From Strongylocentrotus purpuratus (Eukaryota > Echinodermata > Echinoidea > Camarodonta > Strongylocentrotidae), in the NCBI RefSeq assembly GCF_000002235.5, contig NW_022145599.1:2983677-3047676 (forward strand): a stretch of DNA of 64,000 nucleotides, in the 5' to 3' direction. The translations under genes were made by a program, and so were the position numbers. Positions 1 through 12,004 of the stretch are shown here, one piece after another (positions within the stretch are counted from its first letter, which is position 1; each line of letters opens with the position of its first letter). The notes beneath the pieces are model-generated. The model worked only from the letters and a program-made list of their open reading frames with translations. It was not told where the DNA came from and did not search any database.

Positions 1-1679
1 TTATTTTTATTTTTATTTTCAAGTAGGCCTATTCAGTTTATTTAAAAAAAAGGCAATGCTTGTTCTTGTTTTGGGGATGAAATAACTATGGAGTGAGGTA
101 ATAATTTCCTATTATGTGATTGTGATATATTATTTCAGTCCTATATACATTGTGAAATTGTGAACAATTAATATTTTGTATTCATGTTCGTTTATCAAAA
201 GATGAAAAAAGCTTTGTTATAATTACGTTGAGTTTTGTATAAACTATGTTATGTACGAAAAAGAATTGGTGTTTTGAGAAATAAAATCAACGAATACAAA
301 AACCAAAAAAAATCGGTCAATCGTTATTCCATTTATCTATCAAATTACATGTTTCTCCCCTCAGCTAAGAGATGGAAAGCAACATTTTCCCATACATTCT
401 GTATTATACCAGTTTTTAAAAAATTATTCTCATTAATCAAAAGAGAGAAAGAAAAAAATTGAGACAAGCTTCGTTAAGCATTCATTATACGCGACACAAT
501 TCAATCTTCCTTTCAAATTAATTCCTGTAGACATGAATATCATATTGGGCAATTTATCATAAACAACTTTTTTGACAGTTATCATGGCTATATTTAAATA
601 GCTGAATGGCTTCCGTTCCTGTACGTACCGGTACCCAGCCAGGTATTGTGTATGTGGAATTCATCAACGTAAATGGGATTCAGTGTTATGGTATGTGACT
701 CTATTTTGACAAACGAACCAATGAAATATTTTTATCTGAATACTTCCTCAAAATTTATTGGAAAATGTTTTGGAGACTAAAAATATCAATGACAACTGAA
801 TAACGTTGTTGTTTCAGAAAAGTGATGCTCATTTCTTACATTTTAAAGCCTCTTTCAGATATGAGTTACTCAGTATTTTCTTTTATTATGACGCAAGTGT
901 AATAAGCTCACTTCTGTATCTCATAATGTATACAACTCAAACAATGACAATGACAATCTTTTCTCATGCCACCCACATTGGGGTATTGGAGAAGTTTACA
1001 ATCAGTTTGAACACCGTACAATATACAATTCAAATCGAATTAATGTTAATCAATAAAACAAACACGCTCGACAATAGTGAGAAAAAATATGATGATAATG
1101 ATACTAATGATAATAATAATAATAACAACATCAATAATGATAATATTTGAACGATAATAATAATTGAAATACAAAACGTAGTAATTTCAAGATTAATGGA
1201 AGCAAATTGAAAAAGAAAGTTACTGGCACCAGGAAATAATTGATAGTTGAATATAATGAATTACTGAAATTATTCTTGATATCAATTTAATAATTTGATA
1301 TAAGACAAAAAAGAGAACAAGAAAGTCAATATTGAACTCATAACATGTTTTGTGCACATACTTAAATTAATAAAAAAGAAGCATTATTTTTCGACAGAAT
1401 TTTACTAAGTTTAAACATGTTTGTTTATTATTGGAGTTAAAAAGCTGATCCATTTTTAGCGTATTCGGTCTTTTAATAATTTGTTATCAATGAACAATTT
1501 TCTGTCTGAACGAAATGCAGGGCATACAAACAAGTAATTAAACTCATACCCAAGTGATTGAAAATTGCGTACATAACCTCATAACCTTATAACCTCATTT
1601 TCCTGGGAGTATTGGAATATCTACCAGCTACAATCGGCAGGACTTTTGTTGAGCGCAGTCGCCGTTCATTTACATTTTT
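1..1679. other. AT-rich intergenic DNA, no gene seen
   Basis: I see no gene in this stretch. The short open frames have no domain, signal peptide or plausible splice context. There is a small ATA/TGA-rich simple tract around 1090-1165. Confidence 0.5.
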
Positions 1680-1683
1680 TTAA

Positions 1684-2214
1684 AGGTACTATGTTCCATT
1701 TGCAGGGCAAAAAATGAAAAAGTTAAATTCCAACTGCATTTGAAAGATAATACTAATTTAGAACTTCCCTAAAAAAGGGGGGCTTGAAAATGTCTTCAAG
1801 TGGGAAAATAACGACTATTAGTTGTCAAATCGACTTTAGGGCTATAGAGCCCAAAAGTAATAGTCTTGATTTTCAGACAATTGTACCGAATGGTCATACG
1901 TTTTATGCTGCGCAAAGATTCAATCAGTTTAATCTTGGCCATCACAAGAAGTGGGTTATTGATGTAGACAAATGCTCATGTACCTTTTACAACTCTTTTC
2001 ACGTATGTTATTACCAAAGAAGAAAAAAAAGCCAGTCAGTCACTCAATAGTGTCTGACAGTGAAGTCTAGCAAGTAAACGGGTTTCCTTGCATAATTTGA
2101 ATATGAGGACACTGCTAACGTTTAAATTTCACAGATAGGACACACATGACATATTCATAATTCCTGCAAAGTTCTACAGAATTTGAGGTTGGCTGCAAAA
2201 GGGACATAGTACCT
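1684..2214. mobile_element. TTAA-flanked short inverted-repeat element, copy A
   Basis: TTAA flanks both sides (1680-1683 and 2215-2218). The ends are inverted: AGGTACTATGTTCC at the left and GGGACATAGTACCT at the right. The element is 531 bp and nearly identical to copy B at 40368-40903; older relatives lie at 42308-42777 and 60903-61023. TTAA target sites are typical of piggyBac-type transposons, but the termini are not clearly piggyBac, so I leave the superfamily open. The high identity of copies A and B implies recent movement. Confidence 0.75.
1784..2050 (+). CDS. Hypothetical 88-aa ORF inside TTAA element copy A
   Basis: This ORF begins [18 protein letters not shown] and ends in a KKSQSVTQ tail. 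Copy B carries a matching 94-codon ORF that differs at a few residues and has a different C-terminus. I recognise no domain and see no transmembrane segment or signal peptide. The older copy C cannot encode it over its full length. It may be a chance ORF preserved because copies A and B are young. Confidence 0.2.
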   Translation: MKMSSSGKITTISCQIDFRAIEPKSNSLDFQTIVPNGHTFYAAQRFNQFNLGHHKKWVIDVDKCSCTFYNSFHVCYYQRRKKSQSVTQ

Positions 2215-2519
2215 TTAATGCAGCATTTTTAAATAAAAATATTCATTTATTAATTTTTTGCAGCTGTTTACCGTGTCATTTCTGAACGAGTCTTAAGAAG
2301 GCACAGACCGTCTGAAAATGCTTCTGTGTCTTTCTAACATAAATAAAAAATAATATCTAAATAATTTGCCGAGATTTGATAGAAGAATGTATTGTATACA
2401 GACAGAATATCAAGGATAATAAGGCTATGAATGCTATACAGTTAACAGTTAACTTATTCATACCCCTGGCGACACATCCTTTATATTTAAACGTTCTGAA
2501 CTTCGCTTCCGATTTATTC

Positions 2520-2958
2520 TAGGAGGCACTTTTTTTGTCCAATTTTTCAGGAAATATTTTACCCCGACTCGGCCAGCAGGTAAATAAGCGGGGGGGGGGG
2601 GGGGGGGTGGAGGGGTGGGTAAGACCACTTTTTTGTTTTTTGGCCTTCTTCGTGAGAATTAAAAAAAAAAAAATAATAATTAAAAAAAAAAAAAAACTTT
2701 TTTGCTGTTGTTGACCCGTCAGCCCCCCCTCGTGGATCCGCGCCTGCAAAGGATCCAGCCGGCGACAAGGGGGGGGGGGGGGGGGGAGGAGCCAAATCTT
2801 AATAAAAAATTTAGCGCCGATTCATTTTTTTTTTTTGGGGGGGGGGCGCCTTTGTTTTGTGTTTTAAAAAAGGTTATCTTTACGTTATTATCCTATTTTT
2901 TTTATCGTTTTGGGGGCTAGGGGGGGGGGGGGCGGGCCGGAAAAATCGCCAGGTGGAT
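2520..2958. mobile_element. Poly-G hAT-like non-autonomous element cluster, eroded
   Basis: Two right-hand termini, GTGGATCCGCGCCTG (ending 2749) and GTGGATCCGCCCCTG (ending 2967), are reverse complements of the CAGGGGCGGATCCAC end seen on related elements in this window. Long G, A and T runs lie between them. No clean left terminus or target duplication is visible, so this looks like two nested or adjacent decayed copies. Confidence 0.45.
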
Positions 2959-3185
2959 CCGCCCCTGGAAATAGGCACGCTTTTCTTGATCTAAGTACAA
3001 TTATGATAATAAGGATTAAACGCCGATGATCGCTTGAGCGTGACAACTTGAAACCCTTGACCTCCGACTTTGATGTCCCATCATTAAAACTTGATTTTTA
3101 TCATGAGTATTCCTCCCTTGAGATTAATTGTAGTTTATTACAGTCAAACGTAGTGCTTGTCTGATTGATGTCAACTCGAATTGTT

Positions 3186-3260
3186 CATAAAATAAAAGGC
3201 CGGAAGAGTTAATGCATGGCTTGACAGTACTCAGCTGGAAAGATACACAACAGTACAGGT
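3186..3260 (+). promoter_or_regulatory. Candidate core promoter and 5' UTR exon of the small secreted-peptide gene
   Basis: A TATA-like CATAAAATAAAAGGC at 3186-3200 lies about 30 bases before a possible initiator near 3225-3230. A weak donor (CAG/GTTCG) follows near 3258. The next good coding exon begins at 5110 with an ATG in favourable context, so a non-coding first exon here is plausible. This rests on motif spacing only. Confidence 0.22.
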
Positions 3261-4079
3261 TCGTTGAACCCAGCTGGTATTAAAGATACAGAGTGAATTG
3301 AGAAGATTAAAGATGGGGGAACCAGTGAAACAGTGCATGTGAACTAATTGCTTTTACACTGTATCAGTAATAATACTGGTCTGTTTTTTTTCTTACGCCT
3401 GTTTCACTTCTAATTGATCGTTTTCTTCTATCTATTTTACATTCATTACACTCAAGTTTTCCCATCAAAATATTTGTTATTCCATCATACAATATTCTCA
3501 ATTTAGAATTTGGACATAATACACAAAGGATCATAGCTTCAATGCAGAGAGATGTTTTTTAAAGCTTATTTAAGTAGGTAAGCTTCTATACAAAATAGTT
3601 TGGTTCACCCTATTAAAAATTGCAGTGAAAGAAAATTAGTCAGGTCTATTTTAATTATTGTTTAAAGATAAAGACCAGTTATGGTCATGCGATTGAATTG
3701 TGAAAGAAACGTTGTGGAATCGATCAGAAAAGGTGGATCATTTATAATAACCGTGTTCATATTTTTTTTAATCCATTACACGGTAGTGTAAGTTTTACCG
3801 TATATAATGAGAGGTTCATTTGTATGAAAATTCTAATAAACAATATCATAATTATAATTATGTTTGATTGTGGGATGATAACTGGTTTACCCCAACAAAG
3901 AAGTCAATATGAATTTCCCCTTATTTACACACAACATAAGTGAAGTGTAACTCCATTTTTGGGGTGATTGGTCACAAAATGTCATGTGACTTTGGGGATG
4001 ACATGTGGTCACAAACTTTGTAAGTAGAAAATGTTATATAAATTCTTAACTGTGATAAAATAAGCAAATACAATTGTAT

Positions 4080-4230
4080 CAATACAAGAATAAGTAGAAG
4101 AAGGAGAAGAGAAGGAGAAGGAGAAGAAGGAGAAGAAGAAGAAGAAGACAAGAAGAAGAAGAAGAAGAAGAAGAAGAAGAAGAAGAAGAAGAAGAAGAAG
4201 AGAAGAAAGAGGAGGAGGAGGAGGAGGAGG
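4080..4230. repeat. (GAA)n and (GGA)n microsatellite
   Basis: Purine-only trinucleotide repeat on the + strand. It creates long poly-Ser and poly-Leu open frames on the other strand that are not genes. Confidence 0.95.
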
Positions 4231-5109
4231 TGACGTGTTGATAAATATGGTCATAATTAACCACTTATTTAAGTAAATAGCGGTGTCAGAAGACTCATAT
4301 TACCGTTATGCTTGGCCGCTACTCTGACATACCTAATGAAAGGTATAATGTATCTACCGTGCCCACAATGCTAATTACAAAAAAAAAGCAGGAAAGAAAT
4401 TTCTTATAAATGGAGGAGATTTCTTCCATTGTCATCACATCACTTGGCATTCCAGAAGAGAACCAAGAACAGAGGTTAAAGCTAACAGACCATCCTTTAG
4501 GTAAGATGAAGCATATTTTGCATGATCTTTGTGACTTGAGTGTGAACTTTTCTTCATTGCTAATGTAATGTGGCATTACTACCATCATTAAACTCGTGTT
4601 TAGAATTGCACGAACGAAAAAAGCTTTGTTAATTATTTTTAATCCTTAAATCATACTTTCAATAAAGATAATATGTTACTGACGGTATACCTAAAGCATC
4701 GACCATTGACTTTCCATCGTGATGTTTTGTAACACTTTGCCAAAGGGATAATAGTAATACTGGAAACAACAACAGAGAGAAGGATTTTATTTATTGAGAA
4801 CCATTCTCTCACGCTTAAGGATGATTTGTGGGATTTTAAATTAATTAATTTTATTCCTGGACTTTCTTCTACAAGTTAGTCTGCGAAAAAAAGAACCTGT
4901 ATGCTGAACTGAAAACACAAATGGATCGCTTTTTTGGATTTTGTTTGAAAACAAATTATACATTATATGATTACTGATGCACGAAAGGGTTATTGAAGGG
5001 CTTGGACATAATTGTATTAGTTTTTCTACTGACTCTTGCAGAATGATACTGTATTTAAGTACGACGAATGTCAAATAATTTATCATCGTATGCTTGTTTT
5101 TTTTTCCAG

Positions 5110-5304
5110 ACGCAAACAACAACAATGGCATCCAAAGTTCTAATCGTTTTCCTGGCCATGATCGTAGTCACAATGGCCTGGACTTCGAAGATGACTTGAC
5201 AGACGGGCAGATAGCAGCCGACATGGAGTTCATCAAGCGCGATCCATTCATGCAAGATTTCTTCTTAGCTGAGAAGCGGGGCAGGAACATGAAGAAGTAC
5301 AGAC
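5110..5304 (+). CDS. Secreted peptide precursor, coding exon 1 (signal and propeptide frames disagree)
   Basis: The acceptor TTTTTCCAG is followed by an ATG at 5125 in good context (ACAACAATGG). That frame gives a typical signal peptide, MASKVLIVFLAMIVVTMAW, but soon ends. The neighbouring frame is open to the donor at 5305 (C/GTGAGT, phase 1). It reads LTDGQIAADMEFIKR and then a segment ending FFLAEKR, an acidic propeptide with dibasic KR sites where convertases cut. The same frame continues in phase into exons at 7436 and 8385, so I take it as the real propeptide frame. The offset could be an assembly indel, an allele, or a dead gene. The family is not recognised; a cationic antimicrobial or regulatory peptide is a guess. 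Confidence 0.5.
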
Positions 5305-5687
5305 GTGAGTATAATACTACCACGATTGCAAACATGTTCTGCCTACAGGCGATCTCAGTACCCTATTGTATATTGTATGTACCATAGAAATCATGTTTGG
5401 GTAACGTAGTACGTCATCGTCATCGTCATGTTCGCACATCTCAAAGGATGACGCGTTCAAGGCCATTGAGAGCCATTTCAGAAAACTATTACATTGACTG
5501 TAAAAATCTCTATTAAGGTAGCGTATGTATCAGTGACGCACAAGGCTATTATATTAGTTTTACCTTTGATTGATTTCTTGAAGGTCTTTGAAATCGCATC
5601 TACCAAATGCAACTTAGTAAGGTAGTAAGAACAGTGAAAGAATAAAAGAGACTACATATCAAAATGTTTGAAAAATATATACTGGAA

Positions 5688-5689
<2 letters not shown>

Positions 5690-5764
<75 letters not shown>

Positions 5765-5785
5765 GAGAGAGAGGGGGGGGGGGGG
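5690..5785. repeat. (GA)n microsatellite followed by a G run
   Basis: GA dinucleotide repeat ending in a G tract. The ER and LS repeat ORFs on either strand are artefacts of it. Confidence 0.95.
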
Positions 5786-5899
5786 TCCCAGAACCGGCAG
5801 AAAGCAAAGGATATGTACGGGGTATGCTGGTGAAGATATCGCAGAAAGGTTTGGAGGACATACATACATCATGGACCTACTATACGAGTGATAGGTCCA

Positions 5900-7435
5900 T
5901 ACATACACAGTCTCCTACAATAGGAACAGAAAGAAAACAAAACAACAATAAACTAGCATAGAAAAAGGACGAAGTAAGGATTGAAAACCAATTAGTAGAG
6001 ATTAATAGAGCTGGAAAATTGTTTAAGACAAGGACATAAAGAACCCTTCCTTCAATTCGTAACCGAATTACTCAAATGATCCTTTTTAAAGGCACACTGT
6101 CCTACTTGTAGCTACTTGCTCCCTCTACAGTATATAGAAAACTTCCCCAATCGGTGCCTGTTGGTCCCCCATGATCCTCTTTTTCTTATGTTAAATGAGA
6201 GCTGAGTTAATGAGATAGCCACCTGTCACAGTGACCTCGCTGGCTCGCTGGGTGGTCTAATCCCTTCTCGCTGAAGTAGTAAAGCCTGCCTTTAAAGAAT
6301 ATTAAAATCTGAATCATTCCTTTCGCGACAGTTTTGATTAAAACAATTATGTTATGCATGTGTCATCGACAAAGTTCCTTTAATCAATTACTTGTAATAT
6401 GTAAATACCGTGATTGTATTTTAATTGATCTAATAAAACATGTAAATGAAAAAGAAAAAAAATCTCCTTTAATCATTAAGCTTAGTAAAAGCTAATAATT
6501 CGAAATTTTTCCCAGCTCAACAAAGGATAGAATTCCCAAGTCCCCCTTTCTCCTACATAATTAGCGATCTTAACCCTCGACAATACTTAATAATCTCAAT
6601 CTTTGTCCAATTTTGCTCTAAGTTTTACTATTTTTGTTGTTGATACTTCTTCATTTAGAAGGAATCCACATAATAGTTATAGAGGACCCTTTTACTTTTA
6701 TACCCATCCTTTACAGAAGTCTTTTTTGGTCGTACTTTTTTTCCGTTAGAATATTGATTTCTGAGAAAATATTGATGATGTCAGCGTTGATGATGGTTAT
6801 AAAGGGATTTGTGAAGGTATAGTGATCATTCCTTCTCAGATTTACGCTCGTGTCATTCATAACAGTCATGTACGAGGATATATTGGCATGTTGCTGGAAT
6901 GTTATTTCAAAAAACAGGAAAGCACATAAAATTACATTGACTTCGGATTCTTTTCTGCTTCTTTTACTTTTTACATGACTGTGAAATAGCAGTAATACTG
7001 TAGTGATAAAACACATGATGTGAATTATCTTTGAAAAAGAAAATTGTTATTGCTTTTTTCTCATTAAAACAGTGCAAATATGATTCATATTGTATGGAAA
7101 TTCAAAACGAATTTTATCATAAGCAGATTTACAACAACAAACAAATTATACAAAAAATTCATAGCTTGCCATAATACATGATTCATAATACAACATTCAT
7201 GAACAAAATACAGGAATCAAGTCAATTATATTTTTCATATAAGTAACATAGATAAAGAGAGTATAGTTTTGACATCGACAATACCGATAGCGCAGTAAGC
7301 ATACGTTTTCATCTGTGAAAAATGTTAACAACAAATCAATATGTAGAATAGTTTTCATACAGTCATTTTTTCATGCTATTGCTAGTTGTATCTTTATATA
7401 TAAATATATTATATATATATTTATTTTCTTTACAG
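5900..7435. other. Intron of the small peptide gene
   Basis: AT-rich sequence between the donor at 5305 and the acceptor before 7436. A pyrimidine- and TA-rich tract ending TTTACAG precedes the next exon. I see no other gene. Confidence 0.4.
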
Positions 7436-7510
7436 TTTGCCCTACTCAGGCTAATCCTACCCAGGAATGTTGGTGCACAAGAAGGAAGAACAAGTTCCTC
7501 TTCTGCACAG
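7436..7510 (+). CDS. Secreted peptide precursor, coding exon 2 (cysteine-rich core)
   Basis: The exon lies between TTTACAG and CACAG/GTAATT, phase 1 at both ends, 75 bases. In phase with the propeptide exon it encodes LCPTQANPTQECWC followed by TRRKNKFLFCT. It holds four cysteines in a C-x(9)-C-W-C-x(9)-C arrangement among many Arg and Lys residues. With the preceding KR site, the mature peptide would be about 40 residues, basic, with two possible disulfides. I do not recognise the family. Confidence 0.5.
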
Positions 7511-8384
7511 GTAATTTCTTATTTATCATATAGTATAATTAACAACCTAAGTTGCAAGAGATAGAGAACAATTACCGTATATACTATAGTGTTTTATTAA
7601 GATATTATAAATATGCAACAATGTTTTTTAGAACGATAAAGCAAAGCATAACAAAACAAACAAATCATGCATTCATTACGAGGATATCAAGTACTTTGTA
7701 TTTTTGTTTATATATGTTCTTACTTATTCTTTGTTGCTGTTATGAGTTTATGTTCATGATTCTGTTATTATTTTCTATTTTTTTTAATGTTACTCATTAC
7801 GTTTAACTGGGCCTCGTGGAGGGCCACCATTATTGTTCATAATGAGTCAGCCTTTCTAAATATTAGAAATCAATCAATTAATCAATCAATCAATCCGCAC
7901 TCGGGTTGAGGCTATACGTCTCTCGTCTCTCGTACAAGGCCGCCAGGCTGAGTACGATAGGTTCATGAACAAACTCAATAAGACTTTATAGAACGAATGA
8001 AAACATGCATCATTTCTTTTATACTCCACTCCTAGATCCTTGTTATTTAATGTATAAATAATAAATTTAATATTGTTTTGTGTCATTATCTCTGCAAAAA
8101 TAAAACAGAGACATGTGCACTTAGCGTACATAGAGATCAGTGAATAGGTACTCCAAACTATTGCACGCTTTTGGAAAAATGGAATAGTCTCAGTAAATGT
8201 GGCACATGACCGCGTTTGACCAATCATTTTGATCTAAGAATGAGTTGCATAAGGTTGTTAACCTTGACAGTTTATTCAAATGTTACTTCAAATCCTTCTG
8301 TAATCATGTTAAAGGATACGAATCGATGTCCTTTCTTTCTTAACAGAAGTCATTTTGTATCTTTTTATCCCATTTATTTCACAG

Positions 8385-8405
8385 AACAAGGCAAGGGAAA
8401 TATCT
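8385..8405 (+). CDS. Secreted peptide precursor, last coding exon
   Basis: The acceptor TTTCACAG is followed in phase 1 by codons for EQGKGNI and a TAA stop. This closes the frame of the two upstream exons. The exon continues as 3' UTR to an AATAAA near 8518. Confidence 0.45.
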
Positions 8406-8517
8406 AACTCATAGGAACAGAAAGAGAATCTCAAGACGTGCTGCGTGTAAAAGAAAGTTGAATTGCCATCCATGTTTAACGACCTACACTTGTTTTCTGA
8501 TTATGATTTAATTGTAG

Positions 8518-8523
8518 AATAAA
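8518..8523 (+). terminator. Candidate polyadenylation signal of the small peptide gene
   Basis: AATAAA lies about 115 bases after the stop codon, in an AT-rich context suited to 3' end formation. Confidence 0.4.
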
Positions 8524-8813
8524 TTTCATTAAATTTCTTCATCTGCAGATGATTAGTAAAAGAAATACAAGATGCAAGTCTGATATTTGTCCTGTGTCTG
8601 TTAGCAAACTTAAAGATGAATCTGGTAAAGCCACTTTAAAAATAATGAGGACTTAATAACAAGTGCTCTGGTGACATTTGTTTCTAGGTCAATTCTCCTT
8701 ACATTTAGTGAAACACCTAACTTGAACCCTTGACCTAAACCAAATCCTAATCACAAACAATGAATTAACCAAACTCCCAACCCAAGCTACAATTTACGAA
8801 ATGGGGCATAATC

Positions 8814-9830
8814 ATGGGTGTCGATCCCGGGGGATGGGGGGGGGGGGGGATATATCCCCCAATATTTCAGGTGGGGGGATGGCCTGTAAAATCATCCCCC
8901 CCCCCAATAATTCACCATAAAAAAAAAAATAAAAGAGAAAAATTAATGATGAGAACCCGATGAGAGTAGTTAATGGTTATTACTCGCAAGATGACCATCA
9001 ATATACACATTTTGCTATCTCATTTTCATAATACATACGTATATAAATAGAAAACGAAGTAAATGAGACGACCGTATATGAGACAAGTATAAATTAAATT
9101 CTCGCTCATACGGCTTCATCAGGAATTGATGAATTTATTCAATTTATTCAATTTATTCAATCAACAGCATCATAGAAATGCAGTGCGCCGAATGCAAAGC
9201 CGCAGCGTTAAAAAGCAACAAGCTTAATAAATGTTAAGCGCGAAGCGCAAAAGTGCAAAAAAGCAGAAGAGAGTGGGAGAGAGATAATGAAAGACAGAGA
9301 GGATCCAGGCGCGTAGCCAGGGGGTGGGGGGGGGGGGGCGGTCCCGCCCCCCCCAAAAAAAAAAGAGAGAGAGAAAGAGGATAGGAAGTTGACGTAGGAA
9401 GAAAAAGGATTAAGAGTCGAGAACGGTACAACGAATCGTCTTCTTTCTCTAATAATTTAATGAAACGTCGAAGCTTCCGCGCTTCGCGCGGGAAGGGGGG
9501 GGGGGGGGGGGACTGAATTCAGCAGGAGGGGGAAACTTTCCCTCCCTGCACCCACCCCCTAGGAGGTGCTCACTACCGCCCCCCTAAATTAAAATCCTGC
9601 CTATATGCTTGAGAGGATAATAACCCAGGTAGCAAGCCCAAGTGGGACTCACATGGGTCCCATATTCTCTAAAATGTTATCTTTATTGAGGGTGACTTGA
9701 AAAAGTTAATAACTTGGAAGGGAGGGGGTGCAACCTGCCACACGCCTCTACCTCTTGGTTGCTTTGATCCATTGCCGAAAATATTTTGGCACCTATCATC
9801 CCCCCAACCGAGGATACAAATCGACACCCT
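8814..9830. mobile_element. Inverted-repeat element with GGGTGTCGAT termini, carrying a nested insertion
   Basis: The left end GGGTGTCGATCCCGGGGGAT matches the reverse complement of the right end (ATCGACACCC near 9818-9828). The interior holds G/C runs, an imperfect ATTTATTCA tandem repeat near 9128-9160 and a complete nested hAT-like element at 9306-9611. No transposase is seen, so it is non-autonomous. Confidence 0.5.
9306..9611. mobile_element. hAT-like non-autonomous element, 306 bp, with 8-bp target duplication
   Basis: It starts CAGGCGCGTAGCCAGG and ends CCTGCCTATATGCTTG, imperfect inverted repeats. The flanks are AGAGGATC (9298-9305) and AGAGGATA (9612-9619), a 7/8 match. An 8-bp duplication and CAG...CTG ends are hallmarks of hAT transposons. 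A fragment at 60698-60900 belongs to the same family, matching the right end and its inner sequence. Confidence 0.75.
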
Positions 9831-10189
9831 TGGGCATAATTCACCAGAGCAAATTTCGCATTGGCAGAATAAATGAGGAAAAGAGAAAAGTAAAAAGAAA
9901 CAGAGAAATGGAGGGAAAGTGACATTAGAACACAGTCATACAGACTTTCGAGAATTCGCTCGTCACATTCCATAGAAACCATGTTCGCAATAAGCGATAG
10001 GTCGTTGTTCGAGCAAGGCTATTTATATCACCTTATGCTGATTTTCGTCTTTGTGGTCGTGTTTAAGTGAGGTCATAGTGAAATAGTATTTGATGAGTAT
10101 GTTATGATATGAAAAGAATTGGCATGGAAGTAAGAGAGCGAAAACATCGGAGAGCGTGGGTGAGAATGGGGCGAGAGTTTGGGCAGACG

Positions 10190-10265
10190 TGTGTGTGCGT
10201 GTGTGTGTGCGTGCGTGTGTTGGTGTGCGCGCGCGTGCGAATGTGGGTGCGTGTGTATGCGTATA
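10190..10265. repeat. (GT)n-type microsatellite
   Basis: Degenerate GT/GC dinucleotide tract. The Cys/Val-rich and Thr/His-rich ORFs over it are not genes. Confidence 0.9.
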
Positions 10266-10514
10266 TTTGTGTCGCTGAAGCATGTTCATGTTCTTGACAC
10301 TTTGCTGCATAGCACTGTACTAATTCAACAAAAAAAAATGTATCATTCAGTGTCCGTTGAAGAGGTAATGATATCGAAATACATCGACACGTTAACAAAT
10401 ATTGTGTAATTCCATTGTGGACGGATAACTGCCCCACTTTTATCACAATGACTTCACCTGTTCCCATAATGTTAATACATATAGAGTGATGCCAATACCA
10501 TTTTGTTATACAGA

Positions 10515-10610
10515 GGTGATGTTGTCCTAATGGATAAGACACTTTCCTGTAGATCATAATGTGCGGTGTTTGAATCCCAGCCAAACAATAGGTCCTTTGG
10601 CAAGACAAAG
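10515..10610 (+). repeat. tRNA-derived SINE head (copy 1)
   Basis: A tRNA-like head with an A-box region (GTCCTAATGGATAAGACA) and a B-box-like GGTGTTTGAATCCCAGC, then TCCTTTGGCAAGACAAAG. That tail matches the SINEs at 23538-23870 and 35428-35695. It is cut by the MITE that begins near 10614. Confidence 0.6.
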
Positions 10611-10613
10611 ACT

Positions 10614-11876
10614 AAGTCCACTCCAAAAATAGCTTATGATCAATAGAATCAGACAAATCACACAATCCGATTTAAAAAAGTTTGAGCAAAATCGGATAAC
10701 TATAAGAAAGTAATGAATTTGTAATGACATGAACAACTCTGAAAATCACAAGACAAATTGGCAACTCACTCATGAGTCTCTGACGTCATTGCCGCACTAT
10801 TTATCAATTGCTTTATACAGTGCGTCCCAGAAAAAAACGAAAACGAGAACTATCGATGTTTTATCATAACTTAATCACAATTAATAAACGACACATACTT
10901 GATTTGGGAAGCCTAGATCCTCTTCTTTCATTTTGATGCAACTCATCATGATGCATATTTCACGCATGAGTGATTGAAAGCAACTTGAAGAGAGGAAACC
11001 AAAAATTCATTTGGCGGACGGTATCTGAATTTTAAAGAGAAAATCACATTTCTAGAAAGTTCGATTTCTTCCCTTTCATAATTATGACACCTCAATCAGG
11101 AAAAATGAGCCGGAATAACAAAGTTTTGTTTGTTTAAAGTAATGCTTGCACTTCCATAATTTTATCAAACGAGTTCGTTTCCACTGGCTGCCTGCAGTAT
11201 AGCAACAAACAGAGTTGACAAAAGACTTAACTCCGTTTTGTTGAAGATCAGCCATGCATCATGTCTGTCGTCTGCTTTATGCATAGCTGATCGTCTACGC
11301 ACTGCATATATATTAATAATACAAATTTCCTTTCTTCCCTCTAAAACTCCTATTTCCTCACACCCGCATATATTTATAGTAATATGTTTATGTGTGGATG
11401 CACTAATATAGAGTAATTTTTTCAGTTAAAACAGGAAAAATATGAATCTTGATAAACTATTAATATAAAAATCAATGAATATGAATATAAAATATTCAGA
11501 AAAAAGGATCAATTCTTCAAAGTTCATAAAATATTTTGTAAAATGTCATGCACGCAATATGATACAATCAAACAAATCATATAACATGGGCAAAAGCATG
11601 GGGAAATCAAGTTTTGGGGGATAAAAAGGAAAATTAATGGGATAAAAATATATAAAGCAATTGATAAATAGTGAGGCAATGACGACACAATCTGATGATC
11701 AAATTGGCAATTTGTGTAATGATTTTCTAAATTCCATAGTTTTTCATACTTAATTTGTTTTTCATAACTTCCTTTATTATTAGTTGTCCGATTTTACTCG
11801 AATTTATTTTGCTCTGTTTCTCTTGTTTTTCTGAACTATTGAAAGTATGTTATTATTGGAGTGGACTTGCCCTTTG
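10614..11876. mobile_element. Long inverted-repeat MITE interrupted by a Tc1/mariner-like copy
   Basis: The left arm starts AAGTCCACTCCAAAAATA. The right arm ends TTATTGGAGTGGACTTGCCC. The arms are diverged inverted repeats of about 200 bp. A second transposon copy occupies 10818-11304. The family resembles the intact element at 59955-60494 in its AAGTCCACC-type ends and in inner phrases such as 'AAATTGGCAACTC'. Confidence 0.6.
10818..11304. mobile_element. Tc1/mariner-like element, single-arm relative of the 20 kb palindrome
   Basis: It starts after a TA dinucleotide with CAGTGCGTCCCAGAAAAA and runs parallel to the left arm of the 20081-20952 element, with clear divergence. Most of the right arm is missing; only a short ACGCACTG end remains. 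It is inserted into the MITE at 10614-11876. Confidence 0.65.
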
Positions 11877-12004
11877 ATCGCATATGCTACTCTCCGACAA
11901 CATGTAGCTGTACAATGTGTACCTGATATGCTTGGGTGCTAGTTACCGTAGCGGTTTGGCTACAACCGGGGCTATTCTCCTCCTCCTCCTCCGGCTGCTC
12001 CTCC

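Noticed and set aside
4411-4501. ATG-led frame (MEEISSIVITSLG...) ending at a GTAAGA donor, with an AG just upstream
   Set aside because: Two frames are open across it and neither matches anything or joins the later exons clearly; I could not choose it over chance.
5600-5908. ORFs rich in LS or ER dipeptides on both strands
   Set aside because: They are translations of the (GA)n tract.
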